A DNA stretch of 64,000 nt from Paenibacillus sp. FSL H7-0737 (GTDB lineage: Bacteria > Bacillota > Bacilli > Paenibacillales > Paenibacillaceae): assembly GCF_000758545.1 (NCBI RefSeq), contig NZ_CP009279.1:6014001-6078000 (forward strand). The letters run 5' to 3'. A program made the translations under genes and the position numbers. The notes under the pieces are model-generated. The model searched no databases and was not told the origin of the DNA. It saw nothing but the letters and a program-made list of their open reading frames with translations. Of the stretch, positions 26,306 through 35,663 are shown piece by piece. Numbering within the stretch: position 1 is the stretch's first letter; every line of letters begins with the position of its first letter.

Positions 26306-27646
26306 TTATACCAATTCGCGTTGAACCACTTCTACAATTTGATTCACATAAAGATCTAGATCTGCCTTATCAGGGCCTTCTGCCATGACACGGATTAAAG
26401 ACTCCGTACCCGACGGACGTACAAGCACACGGCCATTGTCGCCTAGCTTGCCTTCTACTTCAGCGATAGCTGCTTCGATAGCCTGGTTGTTAGGATAATT
26501 GGTCTTATCTTGTACACGAACATTGACCAGCACCTGCGGGTATTTCGTCATCATGCTCTTAACCTCGCTAAGTTGCTTACCGGAAGCTTTAAGTGTATCT
26601 ACCAGTTGGATAGCCGTCAGAATACCATCACCTGTTGTATTATAATCAAGGAAGATAACATGTCCGGACTGTTCTCCACCTAGATTAAAACCACCACGGC
26701 GCATTTCTTCCATCACATACCGGTCGCCTACAGCTGTTTTAGCAGTGTTCAGGGATAATTTCTCGGTAGCTTTGTAGAATCCGATATTACTCATAACCGT
26801 TGATACAATTGTGCTATCCTTCAACTTACCAGCACGATTCATTGCATCCCCACAAATACAGAGAATAAAGTCTCCGTCCACTTCATCGCCTTTATTGTCG
26901 ATCGCAATCAATCGGTCAGCATCTCCGTCAAAAGCAAGTCCCAAATCCGCTCCATGACGTAATACTTCCTCACGCAAAGTCTCTGGATGTGTCGAACCAA
27001 ATCCAGCATTAATATTCAATCCATCAGGCTCAGCACCAATAGAAATAACCTCAGCGCCCAGCTCTCTGAACAATCTTGGTGCAAGTTCATACGCTGCGCC
27101 GTGAGCACAGTCGAGTACAACCTTAATTCCCTTGAAATCTTGAGAAATGGTTGTCTTCAAATACTCCAGATAGAGGTACTTGGCGTCATTATCAACCGTA
27201 ACCATACCTAAACCAGAGCCGATAGGACGAGGCAATTCATCTACTTCAGCATCCATTAGTTCTTCAATACGCAGCTCAGTTTCATCCGTAAGCTTGAAAC
27301 CATCTCCGCCAAAGAACTTAATGCCATTATCTTCAACCGGATTATGTGATGCCGAAATCATGACCCCTGCATCTGCCTTTAATAATCTCGTAATATAGGC
27401 AACAGCAGGTGTACTCACTACACCTATACGGATTACATCTGCCCCAATAGACAGCAAACCAGCAATAAGAGCCGATTCGAGCAAAGGTCCGGAAATTCGT
27501 GTATCCATCCCAATGACAACCTTTGGTTTATGCACGTTACCCGCTAGTACATATCCTCCACAGCGACCAATGCTATAAGCCATTTCTGCAGTTAATTCAC
27601 GGTTTGCTACTCCCCGCACACCGTCAGTTCCAAAATACTTCCCCAT
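26306..27646 (-). CDS. glmM: GlmM, phosphoglucosamine mutase
   Basis: Interconverts glucosamine-6-phosphate and glucosamine-1-phosphate for peptidoglycan precursors. The 446-residue length is typical. The active phosphoserine is S100 in VMISASHNPVEDNG, the metal loop is FDGDADR, the sugar-binding loop GGEQSGH and the phosphate-binding RPSGTESLIRVMAEG. ATG at 27646 follows GGAGAAAAATA. It is last in the cdaA-cdaR-glmM group, an order conserved in firmicutes; CdaA and GlmM are known to interact physically, which links c-di-AMP to cell-wall supply. Confidence 0.97.
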   Translation of the reverse strand: MGKYFGTDGVRGVANRELTAEMAYSIGRCGGYVLAGNVHKPKVVIGMDTRISGPLLESALIAGLLSIGADVIRIGVVSTPAVAYITRLLKADAGVMISASHNPVEDNGIKFFGGDGFKLTDETELRIEELMDAEVDELPRPIGSGLGMVTVDNDAKYLYLEYLKTTISQDFKGIKVVLDCAHGAAYELAPRLFRELGAEVISIGAEPDGLNINAGFGSTHPETLREEVLRHGADLGLAFDGDADRLIAIDNKGDEVDGDFILCICGDAMNRAGKLKDSTIVSTVMSNIGFYKATEKLSLNTAKTAVGDRYVMEEMRRGGFNLGGEQSGHVIFLDYNTTGDGILTAIQLVDTLKASGKQLSEVKSMMTKYPQVLVNVRVQDKTNYPNNQAIEAAIAEVEGKLGDNGRVLVRPSGTESLIRVMAEGPDKADLDLYVNQIVEVVQRELV

Positions 27647-27757
27647 TATTTTTCTCCTTTGAATACGCTACATTAGCTTAATGTTCTATCCTATGATTTG
27701 AATACTATTTTGGTGTACCTTTGGGACATATCCTAAAAGACGTATTTCAATAAAAGG

Positions 27758-29215
27758 TTACGTTCCCCCTGTACCTACAGGATTTTCGGAATTCGTACTT
27801 GTGTTAGCTGTGCCATTATTCTCTGGACTGCTATCCGTGGGGACAGGCGTCGCTGTAGCTCCAACTTCTCCGCTATGTGTAGGCTTCTCAGTGGCCTCCT
27901 CATCGCCTATAACAGGTTCAGAGCTTGGCTCAGGAGTAGTTACACTACCCGCGTCTGGATGAGGCGTAGGCACCGGCGTTGCAGGTGACAGCAACTGTAC
28001 AGTTACCGTAAGAGGCACACTTGAATTAGCCAGTGCGATGAATTTAGGCAGTGATACCCGTAAAGAAACCTCGTGAGTCCCGGCAGTCAGGCCAGTCACA
28101 TCAGCCACAACACCTATATCGTCTTTATTTAGTTGATTTAGCAAAGTAGGTGCACCTGTTAAGGTAAGGGCTATATCCTTGCTTGTTGGATTAACAATAC
28201 TTCCTTCAAACTCATCACCGACACCCTGTAACTTAATGGGTACCGCTTCAACCGTCCGTTCAGCAATTTCTGAGATCGTTAATGAAACGTTCACGGTTTC
28301 AGGCATTACTTTCTCAGTTCCTGCCGGAGGTTTCAGTTCTACCTTCAGTTGCTTCGTTCCTGCAGAATCTATAGCGCTAAGATCGACACTTGCTTCATAG
28401 GTAGATAATGCAGCTAATGCATTGGCTTGACCATATACCACGACTGATTCCAGCTCAGGTGTCACATTTGATAAGACAAGAGAACCCGGAAGTTGTCCGG
28501 TAAAGCCGATATCCAGCGGTAAGCTCTTAAAAGGCAAGGTAATTGGCAACTCCACCGAAACGGTAGCCGGCTCAATGACGGCATCCTTTACTTCTTTTCC
28601 TTCATTATCATAAGCATGCAGCTTCAATTTCTTCTCTTTAAAGGTTTCGTTCTCGCCATTTAGCTCAATGGTGCCTTGTACCTTCACCACTTTGCTTAAC
28701 TCATTATCTGGCAGCGTAACCTCAACAGTATCCGTAGGCTGCAAGACTGGGGTACCTAATTGATACCCCGCTGCTGGTTCTCCCTTGGTAACCAATGTTA
28801 TGGGAAAAGACTTTGTATTTCGCAGCTCTACATGTACATTGACCTCTTTAGGAGTCATTCTGACAAGAGTTACACCTCTAGGTAATGAATATGAGAGTGG
28901 CAACGTATTATCTCCAGGCTCAACCTTACTTAGATCAAGGGTCACTTTATAGTCGTCCGAGAACTGAAAAGAGATATCCGAGTTCTTCCCCTTAACCTCC
29001 ATACTCACACTATCTACATCCTTGTATTCCAGTACAAATTTATCTTTATCTAAACCGATCTCTTCGATCTTTACATTCTCAATAATCTTCGATTTAGTAT
29101 CGACCGTGGTCTGTCCAACAGGCGCAGTGTCGATACGAACCATAGTAAACAGTATGATCCCAAATGCAAGGGCTAGAATCTTATTGAAATTGTTATTGCT
29201 CATCCACTTATCCAT
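27758..29215 (-). CDS. cdaR: CdaR (YbbR-domain regulator of diadenylate cyclase)
   Basis: A 485-residue membrane-anchored protein: a short cytoplasmic N-terminus, one membrane helix at about 12-28 (ILALAFGIILFTMVR), then four repeats of the extracellular YbbR beta domain, then a low-complexity Pro/Thr/Ser tail (TPVPTPHPDAGS...). CdaR modulates CdaA activity. It overlaps the end of cdaA by eight bases. The Pro-Thr-rich tail is longer than in Bacillus and probably spans the wall. Confidence 0.93.
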   Translation of the reverse strand: MDKWMSNNNFNKILALAFGIILFTMVRIDTAPVGQTTVDTKSKIIENVKIEEIGLDKDKFVLEYKDVDSVSMEVKGKNSDISFQFSDDYKVTLDLSKVEPGDNTLPLSYSLPRGVTLVRMTPKEVNVHVELRNTKSFPITLVTKGEPAAGYQLGTPVLQPTDTVEVTLPDNELSKVVKVQGTIELNGENETFKEKKLKLHAYDNEGKEVKDAVIEPATVSVELPITLPFKSLPLDIGFTGQLPGSLVLSNVTPELESVVVYGQANALAALSTYEASVDLSAIDSAGTKQLKVELKPPAGTEKVMPETVNVSLTISEIAERTVEAVPIKLQGVGDEFEGSIVNPTSKDIALTLTGAPTLLNQLNKDDIGVVADVTGLTAGTHEVSLRVSLPKFIALANSSVPLTVTVQLLSPATPVPTPHPDAGSVTTPEPSSEPVIGDEEATEKPTHSGEVGATATPVPTDSSPENNGTANTSTNSENPVGTGGT

Positions 29216-30038
29216 GATTTTTGTCCCCCTTCCGTTTCCAGAAAGTTGAACCTTTCTCCTTCAGTGATGAACTTACACTCAGCTCTTGATGGAGCTTCGA
29301 AATCATTGATTCTTCCTTAATGTCCCTTACAATTTGACCATTGATGGCCAGAGAAATCTGTCCTGTCTCCTCCGAGACAATGACAGACACCGAGTCCGCA
29401 ACCTCACTAATCCCGATAGCCGCGCGATGTCTTGTCCCCAGTTCCTTGCTAATAAAAGGGTTCTCGGACAAAGGTAAATAACATGCAGCCGCGGCGATCT
29501 GATTCCCCTGCATAATAAGGGCTCCGTCATGCAGAGGGGTGTTAGGTATAAAGATGTTAATCAGCAACTCAGAGCTGACTAAAGAACGCATGGCGATACC
29601 CGATTCCGTATATTCATTAAGGCCTGTCTCTCGCTCGAATACGATTAATGCCCCTATTTTTCTATGGGATAAATAATTTACGGCTTTAATCACTTCGCCA
29701 ATTAATTTACTGAGTTCTTCATCACTTTCCCCAGCCCGTCCGAAAAATTTACCTCGTCCAAGCTGCTCCAGTCCCCTTCGTAATTCCGGCTGAAAGATAA
29801 TAAAGACCGCCAGCACCCCGAATGTAAACATTTGATTCATTAGCCATTTAAGTGTATAGAGGTCTAGCATGGTACTCACAGCCCAAATCAAAACCAGGAC
29901 CAGAATCCCCTTCAGCAGCTGAATCGCTCGAGTTCCGCGGACCATATTAAGCACTTTATAAATAATGTAGCTGACGATCAGTATATCAATAATATCTTTA
30001 ATGGAATCTTTCCATGTTAAGTCTGTAAAATAACTCAT
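29208..30038 (-). CDS. cdaA: CdaA, diadenylate cyclase
   Basis: Makes c-di-AMP from two ATP at the membrane. The 276-residue protein has three N-terminal membrane helices (about 12-75) and a DisA_N cyclase domain (about 95-245) with the catalytic motifs LHDGALIM and GTRHRAAIG. It is first in the cdaA-cdaR-glmM operon. ATG at 30038 follows a GGGGG-containing site. c-di-AMP controls potassium and osmotic homeostasis and is essential in many firmicutes. Confidence 0.97.
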   Translation of the reverse strand: MSYFTDLTWKDSIKDIIDILIVSYIIYKVLNMVRGTRAIQLLKGILVLVLIWAVSTMLDLYTLKWLMNQMFTFGVLAVFIIFQPELRRGLEQLGRGKFFGRAGESDEELSKLIGEVIKAVNYLSHRKIGALIVFERETGLNEYTESGIAMRSLVSSELLINIFIPNTPLHDGALIMQGNQIAAAACYLPLSENPFISKELGTRHRAAIGISEVADSVSVIVSEETGQISLAINGQIVRDIKEESMISKLHQELSVSSSLKEKGSTFWKRKGDKNHG

Positions 30039-30183
30039 TGCCTAAAACCCCCGTCATTTCATATTAGCTGGGTTTATGTAAAATGTCTGTTAGATCTGTA
30101 TCAATATCTAGGTTATAACGTTCGGGCTCCAGTTGCAAGTTTAGCCCCTCACCCATTTTCTAATTTTTCTAAATTTAGGCAAC

Positions 30184-30216
30184 AAAAAAGCGCCATCTTT
30201 CCGGAAAAAGAGGCGC
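30184..30216 (-). terminator. Terminator after rsiW
   Basis: GCGCC/GGCGC with additional inner pairs (30190-30216) and a TTTTTT run on the minus strand. It separates the sigma-factor operon from cdaA. Confidence 0.8.
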
Positions 30217-30256
30217 AAAATAATATTCCAGCTCAAGGTAACCACTGTCGCTTTCT

Positions 30257-30871
30257 TTAACGGTAGGCAACTTCAGAGAACATGTTCGTCACTTTATACC
30301 AGAGCCAACTTACTGCTTGGTCTATGCTTTTGACTTGCCCAGAAATATGAGCTGTTGAAGCCTGATACAAAGAACCGTCAATGACTGTTACATTGCCGTT
30401 CACTTCCCCATATACCTGTGCTTTACCATTCTCTATGGTAAGGTCACCGGTAATAATCTTGCCGGAAGGTACGATTACAGTATCCCCTTTGATAACCACT
30501 TGATCCAGATCTGCCCCTCTAACTACAAGTTGTCTATCTGGACTCCAAAAAGTTACGGAACTCATCAGCATTACGACAAGAAACAGAGATGCCGCTGTAA
30601 GTGCAGGGTGTCTCTTGATCCAGGTAACAAAAGCATTTTCTTTCTTGGTCTTTGGCAATGAACTCATTATCCGGCTCACAAGATCATCTGAGGCAACAGG
30701 ATTCTGATGCATTAGGGAGAACATCAACATATCTGTCTGTTCTAATTCTTTAAACTTTGCACGGCAATCTGGACAGGATAGAAGATGCTCCTTCAACTCC
30801 CTCTGCTGCTGATCGGGCAAGTCGTCATCCAAGTAGTCGTGCATCATAGAGACGGCCAGTTTGCATTCCAT
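30257..30871 (-). CDS. rsiW: RsiW-like anti-sigma factor
   Basis: A 204-residue single-pass anti-sigma factor. The zinc-finger (ZAS) region holds the Cys/His set in ECKLAVSMMHDYLDDDLP and HLLSCPDCRAKF. One membrane helix lies at about 90-110 (ALTAASLFLVVMLMSSVTFW), followed by a beta-rich extracytoplasmic region that resembles a polymer-forming (bactofilin-like) domain (KGDTVIVPSGKIITGDLTIENG). It should bind SigW until proteolysed after envelope damage. Start at 30871 has AAAGGA nine bases upstream. Encoded 122 bases after sigW. Confidence 0.85.
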   Translation of the reverse strand: MECKLAVSMMHDYLDDDLPDQQQRELKEHLLSCPDCRAKFKELEQTDMLMFSLMHQNPVASDDLVSRIMSSLPKTKKENAFVTWIKRHPALTAASLFLVVMLMSSVTFWSPDRQLVVRGADLDQVVIKGDTVIVPSGKIITGDLTIENGKAQVYGEVNGNVTVIDGSLYQASTAHISGQVKSIDQAVSWLWYKVTNMFSEVAYR

Positions 30872-30993
30872 AGGAGCCAATCCTTTCATGAGTGCTATTT
30901 AATTATCCTAAGACAAAGGGTCAGGACACATAAGACTTGCTTAACTTACATACGTCGCTCTCCCAAAGATGTTTCATAAAAAAAAATCTATTT

Positions 30994-31560
30994 TTACATT
31001 TTCGGGCCTAATTTTTTACGTAAAAATTCACGACCTCGGTGTACACGCGTCTTAATCGTGGTTACAGGCATGTCGAGCACATCACTTATTTCCTGAAGCG
31101 ACAAATCCTGCAGGTATCTAAGAATCATCACAGACCTGTATTTCACAGGCAGACTGTCAATGGCCTCATAGATTAGCCCCTGTGTCTCAGAGAGCAGTAA
31201 TTCGGTCTCAGGTGTTACATTATCACTTGGAATCAACGAATAGCCGTCAAGGCCCTCCTGATCGTTCATATCTGCATCGAGCGAATAGGTTGGTTTCCGT
31301 TTGCGTAATCTATCAATACAGAGGTTCGTTCCAATCCGATAAATCCAGGTAGAGAACTTCTGTTTATCATCATACCGATCCAAGTTTCTATACACACGCA
31401 AAAAGGTCTCCTGAACTATATCCTCCGCCTCATGGCGATTGTTCAGCATCCGGTACGCCAGATGATATATTTTGTCTTTATATAGTTCCACAAGCTCGGC
31501 AAATGCCCTTTGGTCGCCTTTTAAGGCGAGCTTTGTCAATCTGCCTTCCAAATTCTCCAC
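30994..31560 (-). CDS. sigW: SigW-like ECF sigma factor
   Basis: A 188-residue extracytoplasmic-function sigma factor. Region 2 (LVELYKDKIYHLAYRMLNNRHEAEDIVQETFLRVYRNL, about 24-61) and region 4 (LSLQEISDVLDMPVTTIKTRVHRGREFLRKKL, about 152-183) are intact. It closely resembles SigW, the regulator of envelope stress. The start is GTG at 31560 after GGGGGAG. It is followed by its anti-sigma factor in the same transcript. Confidence 0.93.
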   Translation of the reverse strand: MENLEGRLTKLALKGDQRAFAELVELYKDKIYHLAYRMLNNRHEAEDIVQETFLRVYRNLDRYDDKQKFSTWIYRIGTNLCIDRLRKRKPTYSLDADMNDQEGLDGYSLIPSDNVTPETELLLSETQGLIYEAIDSLPVKYRSVMILRYLQDLSLQEISDVLDMPVTTIKTRVHRGREFLRKKLGPKM

Positions 31561-31627
31561 CTGTTAACTCCCCCAGACTTGCCGCCCTTGGTATTTATTT
31601 TCAAATATCCACGGTACAAGCAATTAA

Positions 31628-31656
31628 ATCGTAATTCAAGTTTGTGTAAAAATCAA
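31628..31656 (-). promoter_or_regulatory. Possible sigma-A promoter of sigW
   Basis: TTGATT (31651-31656) and TACGAT (31628-31633) with a 17-base spacer on the minus strand. I did not find a clear SigW-type (TGAAAC...CGTA) autoregulatory promoter. Confidence 0.35.
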
Positions 31657-31711
31657 GGATTGTATTGTAACCTTCTCTGTAAACTGAGTTAAAAACTGGA
31701 CAACTTGGTAT

Positions 31712-31869
31712 AGGTGATTAAGTGCAGCTTCGAGAAATATTTGGACTTCCGGTCGCTGTTATTGTCAGATTTCCTGATTTAAACCGCTACTCGCGGTAGA
31801 AATCTGACAATAAAGGCGATCGCTAACGCTCCTACAGTTCCAAACATTCTCTACGCTGCTCCATCACCT
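31712..31869. repeat. 158-bp hairpin-forming element
   Basis: The element begins AGGTGAT and ends ATCACCT, and the two arms are complementary along nearly their whole length with mismatches. The core contains a perfect 14-bp stem (TTATTGTCAGATTT, 31759-31772, with 31800-31813) around an inner ACCGC/GCGGT hairpin. No coding potential. It resembles a miniature foldback element or a REP-like structured repeat; no clear target-site duplication was seen. Confidence 0.65.
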
Positions 31870-32585
31870 GAATAATAAGTGCCACACTATTTACCTTCGC
31901 TTACATCTCGGTTACTTGGGTAGGGCCTGAAAGATCAATATTGGGCAAAGCACATCAATATTTTTCAGGACAAAAGAATCACTTGGCAGCACAATATTTA
32001 GTTTATGAGCAAAGTAGCTCGTATTAAGCAACAAAATCATCCCGTCGGTTGAATAGGCTTCTGTTAGTTTAAATTTGTCGCATATGGAGCAGACATTGTT
32101 ATACTTTCCGCAGGGTTTTCAGTGATTTGGCGAGTAAGAACTCCAGTGTAGGTTTAGGGTTTCATTTTGATGGAACAAATTATAGGGAAAACCTCCCTAT
32201 AAATTAGGTCACAGCTGTTTTATGACCAAGTTATAAGGAATTTCTCCCTGTATATTGGCCAAATTCAATTAATTACACCAAGTTCAGCTGATATAAAGGG
32301 AACAATTCCCTATATTTTATCGAAATGAGCTTGAAATACCGATTTACAGGTAATAATCCCCTTTAATTTAGCATTTTGACCCTGAAGCAGAGAAATATGA
32401 AACTTAAAAATGTTTATGTGTGCGAACAGACAGTAATTCTTATAAAGATGCAAATAAACACGGGTTCCAGCGCTCCTTTTGTGCATCCTTTTCACACATT
32501 CCTGGCAATGTCCATAACGCGTGTGCCACAGCGCATCGCTTTATTTTCGATCTATGATTCTGCTATCGTAATTTCCTATACAAGC
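31870..32585. other. Gene-free stretch between sigW and ppc
   Basis: Apart from the palindrome series at 32181-32370 and an imperfect CCTGAAA/TTTCAGG pair (31926-31969), nothing is recognised in this A+T-rich segment. Open frames of 61-78 codons lack ribosome-binding sites. Confidence 0.55.
32181..32370. repeat. Series of four regularly spaced palindromes
   Basis: Related small palindromes occur at about 32181-32201 (TATAGGGA/TCCCTATA, perfect 8-bp arms), 32232-32254 (TATAAGGA..TCCCTGTATA, imperfect), 32291-32315 (AGGGAA/TTCCCT in an ATATAA/TATAT frame) and 32345-32366 (ACAGG..CCCCTTTAA, degenerate). Starts are 51-60 bases apart, and the intervals share pieces such as ACCAAGTT. It looks like an array of binding sites or a decaying tandem repeat. 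Confidence 0.5.
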
Positions 32586-32622
32586 ACAAAAAGTCCGCCC
32601 CAATAAAGGGCGGACTCTTTGT
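32586..32622. terminator. ppc terminator
   Basis: CACAAA-AGTCCGCCC pairs with GGGCGGACT-TTTGTG, a long near-perfect stem with T/A runs on both sides, so it can work in either direction. It ends ppc. Confidence 0.85.
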
Positions 32623-32634
32623 GTTAAGACTATA

Positions 32635-35427
32635 TCAGCCGGTATTCCGAAGACCAGCGGCAATGCCATTGATGGTAAGCAATACTTCGCGGAGCAATTC
32701 GCTATCGTCTCCATCGATTTCACGGAGCGCTCTAAGCTCAGATAGCAATTGAACCTGCAGGTAGCTAAGTGGATCAACGTAAGGATTGCGGAGTCTAATC
32801 GACTCCTGAATCACAGGAACGTTATCCAAGATATCCTGCTGGCCAGTAATCTTCAGGATCAACTCAGAGGTCAGTTTGAATTCATCTTCAATCTGGCCAA
32901 AGATCCGTTGACGTGCTTCCTCGTTCTTGCCCATGCTGGCGTATTCCTTAGCAATGATCAGGTCCGCTTTTGAAATAGCCATTTGCAGCGTATCTATCAG
33001 TGTAGTAAAGAATGAGAAGTTCTCATACATATGCTGCATTATCTTCAGATTCTCTTCCTTACCCTCATAGAAACTCTGCAGTCCGGTTCCAGCAGCATAC
33101 CACGCTGGAAGCAAATAACGGCTTTGTGTCCACGCAAATACCCACGGAATTGCACGCAAGTCTTCAAAGCGGTCACTGTTCTTCCGTTTGGAAGGGCGTG
33201 AACCAATATTAAGCTCTCCAACCTCAGGCAGAGGTGTAGATTCTTTGAAATAAGTCAGGAAGTCCGGATCACGGAATATCAAATCCTGATATTTGTGAAG
33301 CGAAACTTCAGAGATACGGGCAACAATCTCTTCCCACTTCTCTTCATATAAATCCGCTTGTGGAATTCTCGCATTGATCGCTGCAGTCACAAGCGCAGAT
33401 GTCGCTTGCTCTAGACTGCGGTAAGCAATCCCTTGCATCGAATAACGGGAGGAGATAACTTCTCCCTGCTCGGTGATCTTAATGCCGCCGCCAATCGTCG
33501 AGGCTGGCTGAGCCAGAATGCTGCGGTTAAGCGGCATGCCGCCACGGCCGAGCGCTCCACCACGACCGTGGAAGAACTTCAGCTTGATTCCGAACTTATC
33601 GGCTGTAGCTGTAATCTCTTTCAGAGCAACACGTAGTTCATAGTTAGCAGTAACCACGCCGCCATCTTTGTTACTATCTGAATATCCAAGCATGATTTCC
33701 TGCAAATCATTCATTGCTCTTACTGCATCGCGGTAGATAGGCATGCTGAGCAATCTATTCATAATTTGTGGCGCTTCATGCAAATCATCAATTGTTTCAA
33801 AAAGTGGCACAGCTTGCAACGTACATACAACTGTACCGTCATTATCTTTGCGGAATAGTCCTACCTCTTTAGAGAAGACCATAACCTCCAGAATATCGCT
33901 TGCCGCTTCTGCCATACTGATCAGATAACTAGTGATACATTGTTTGCCGTACTCTTCTTGCGAAGCGAAGATCGTCCGGTACACTGCAAGACATTCCTCT
34001 GTACCCTCACTATACGTCTGATAAGAAGAAGTGATTGGACGTGGATCATTCAACAGCTTCTCCAGTAGCTCAATCTTCTCATCTTCAGACAGTTTGGAGT
34101 AATCCGGCGTAATGTTCATTTTCGCCAGAATTTCAGTCATAGCATTCTCATGTTCTTGACTGTGCTGACGCACATCAAGTGTCGCCGTATGGAAACCGAA
34201 CAGCTCCACTTGACGGATCAATTTCTTAATATAAGTGTCGGCCACATAATCGGCATAGTGATGCCGTAAGCTGCGGTCAATCACGTTCAAATCATCGATA
34301 AACTCTTCAGGTGTAGAATAACGCTCAAGAGTATCTTTTTTCTCATCATCCAGAACATTTTGTGTCTTGGAGATCATATAGCTAAGCTTAATACGGTAAG
34401 GTTCATTATCATTGCGCCATTCTTCCATCTTGCCAAGATTAATGATCTCACGATCAGCTTCAATGGATTCTACTAGCTCAGGTGTCACCTTAACAATACT
34501 TGTACTAAAGCTTAGATATTTCATGAGTTCACGCATAATCCGTTGATATTCCCGAATCGCCAGCTTACGCTGCATGCGCAAGGTCTGTGAAGTAACTGTA
34601 GAAGTTACCGAAGGGTTACCGTCACGGTCTCCACCAATCCATGAGCCAAAACGCAAGTAGGTTGGTACATGCCAATTCTGCCCTGGGTAGTATTTACTGA
34701 GACAACGTTCAAGTTCTTGATAAACATCGGGCAATACATGGAAGATCGTCTCATGGAAATAGTACATCCCATTACGTACTTCATCGAGTACGGTAGGCTT
34801 ACGGTCACGCAGTTCATCCGTTTGCCATAGCGTAATCACTTCATTTAATAGCTTCTCACGGAGCTGTTCACGCTCCCGGAAGGTTAAGGTAGGGTTATCC
34901 AGACCCATAACATCATCAGATATCCGCTTATGAATATCGAGAATAGCACGGCGCATAGCTTCCGTTGGATGTGCCGTCATTACAAGTTCCAGAGATAATC
35001 CTGCAATAATCTCGTTAACTTCCTCATGAGAGAAATCACGTTCACGAAGCTCTTTAATCGCGCTTTCTATAGAACCGGGTTGGACTGTCTCCCCAGCTGA
35101 ACGTTCATAGTCACGTTTGCGGCGAATCCGATGGTTCTGTTCGGCAATATTCACGAGCTGAAAATAAATAGCGAATGCTCTTATTACCTGATGACGGTTC
35201 TCTGGATCCAAAGAATTGATTAACTCCTTAAATTCACTGTGCAGTTCAGGTAAAAATAGTGAGCGCAGCGATTTACTGGTTTCGCGAATTTTCTCCACGA
35301 TCTCTAGTAGTTCGTTACCGCCTTGGTGAACCAAGACCTCTCCTAAAATGTTCCCCAAGAACCGTACGTCCCGTCGCAGCAGATTGTTAGAGTTGCTTTT
35401 GCTGACGGTAGTCGTAAGTTCGGTCAT
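32635..35427 (-). CDS. ppc: Phosphoenolpyruvate carboxylase
   Basis: Fixes bicarbonate onto phosphoenolpyruvate to make oxaloacetate, refilling the citrate cycle. The 930-residue length is typical of bacterial PEPC. Hallmarks are VMTAHPTEAMRRA (catalytic His), GSWIGGDRDGNPSVT, MLGYSDSNKDGGVV, the mobile loop FHGRGGALGRGGMP, and the C-terminus ITINGIAAGLRNTG typical of the enzyme. ATG at 35427 follows GGGGGAGCAGC. It is monocistronic with a strong terminator. Confidence 0.97.
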   Translation of the reverse strand: MTELTTTVSKSNSNNLLRRDVRFLGNILGEVLVHQGGNELLEIVEKIRETSKSLRSLFLPELHSEFKELINSLDPENRHQVIRAFAIYFQLVNIAEQNHRIRRKRDYERSAGETVQPGSIESAIKELRERDFSHEEVNEIIAGLSLELVMTAHPTEAMRRAILDIHKRISDDVMGLDNPTLTFREREQLREKLLNEVITLWQTDELRDRKPTVLDEVRNGMYYFHETIFHVLPDVYQELERCLSKYYPGQNWHVPTYLRFGSWIGGDRDGNPSVTSTVTSQTLRMQRKLAIREYQRIMRELMKYLSFSTSIVKVTPELVESIEADREIINLGKMEEWRNDNEPYRIKLSYMISKTQNVLDDEKKDTLERYSTPEEFIDDLNVIDRSLRHHYADYVADTYIKKLIRQVELFGFHTATLDVRQHSQEHENAMTEILAKMNITPDYSKLSEDEKIELLEKLLNDPRPITSSYQTYSEGTEECLAVYRTIFASQEEYGKQCITSYLISMAEAASDILEVMVFSKEVGLFRKDNDGTVVCTLQAVPLFETIDDLHEAPQIMNRLLSMPIYRDAVRAMNDLQEIMLGYSDSNKDGGVVTANYELRVALKEITATADKFGIKLKFFHGRGGALGRGGMPLNRSILAQPASTIGGGIKITEQGEVISSRYSMQGIAYRSLEQATSALVTAAINARIPQADLYEEKWEEIVARISEVSLHKYQDLIFRDPDFLTYFKESTPLPEVGELNIGSRPSKRKNSDRFEDLRAIPWVFAWTQSRYLLPAWYAAGTGLQSFYEGKEENLKIMQHMYENFSFFTTLIDTLQMAISKADLIIAKEYASMGKNEEARQRIFGQIEDEFKLTSELILKITGQQDILDNVPVIQESIRLRNPYVDPLSYLQVQLLSELRALREIDGDDSELLREVLLTINGIAAGLRNTG

Positions 35428-35663
35428 GCTGCTCCCCCCATTCTCTTCCGGATCAATGTGTTAATTATTGTCTGTCTAAAAATCGCCTATTAAAGCTTTC
35501 CTCATATCATACAATAAAACTGTGTGAAAATCTCCAACTATTTTGCGCTGTAAAGCGACACAGTATCTAAGATTATACACCAATTTCTCAATTTATACAG
35601 TCCTTATATTTTATGTATTCTTTCTTATATATAATGGCTCTAGCATACCTTCATTATGTGTAT

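Noticed and set aside
32310..32606. Open frames of 61-76 codons in the sigW-ppc gap
   Set aside because: No ribosome-binding sites, A+T-rich, and they cross the palindromes on both strands.
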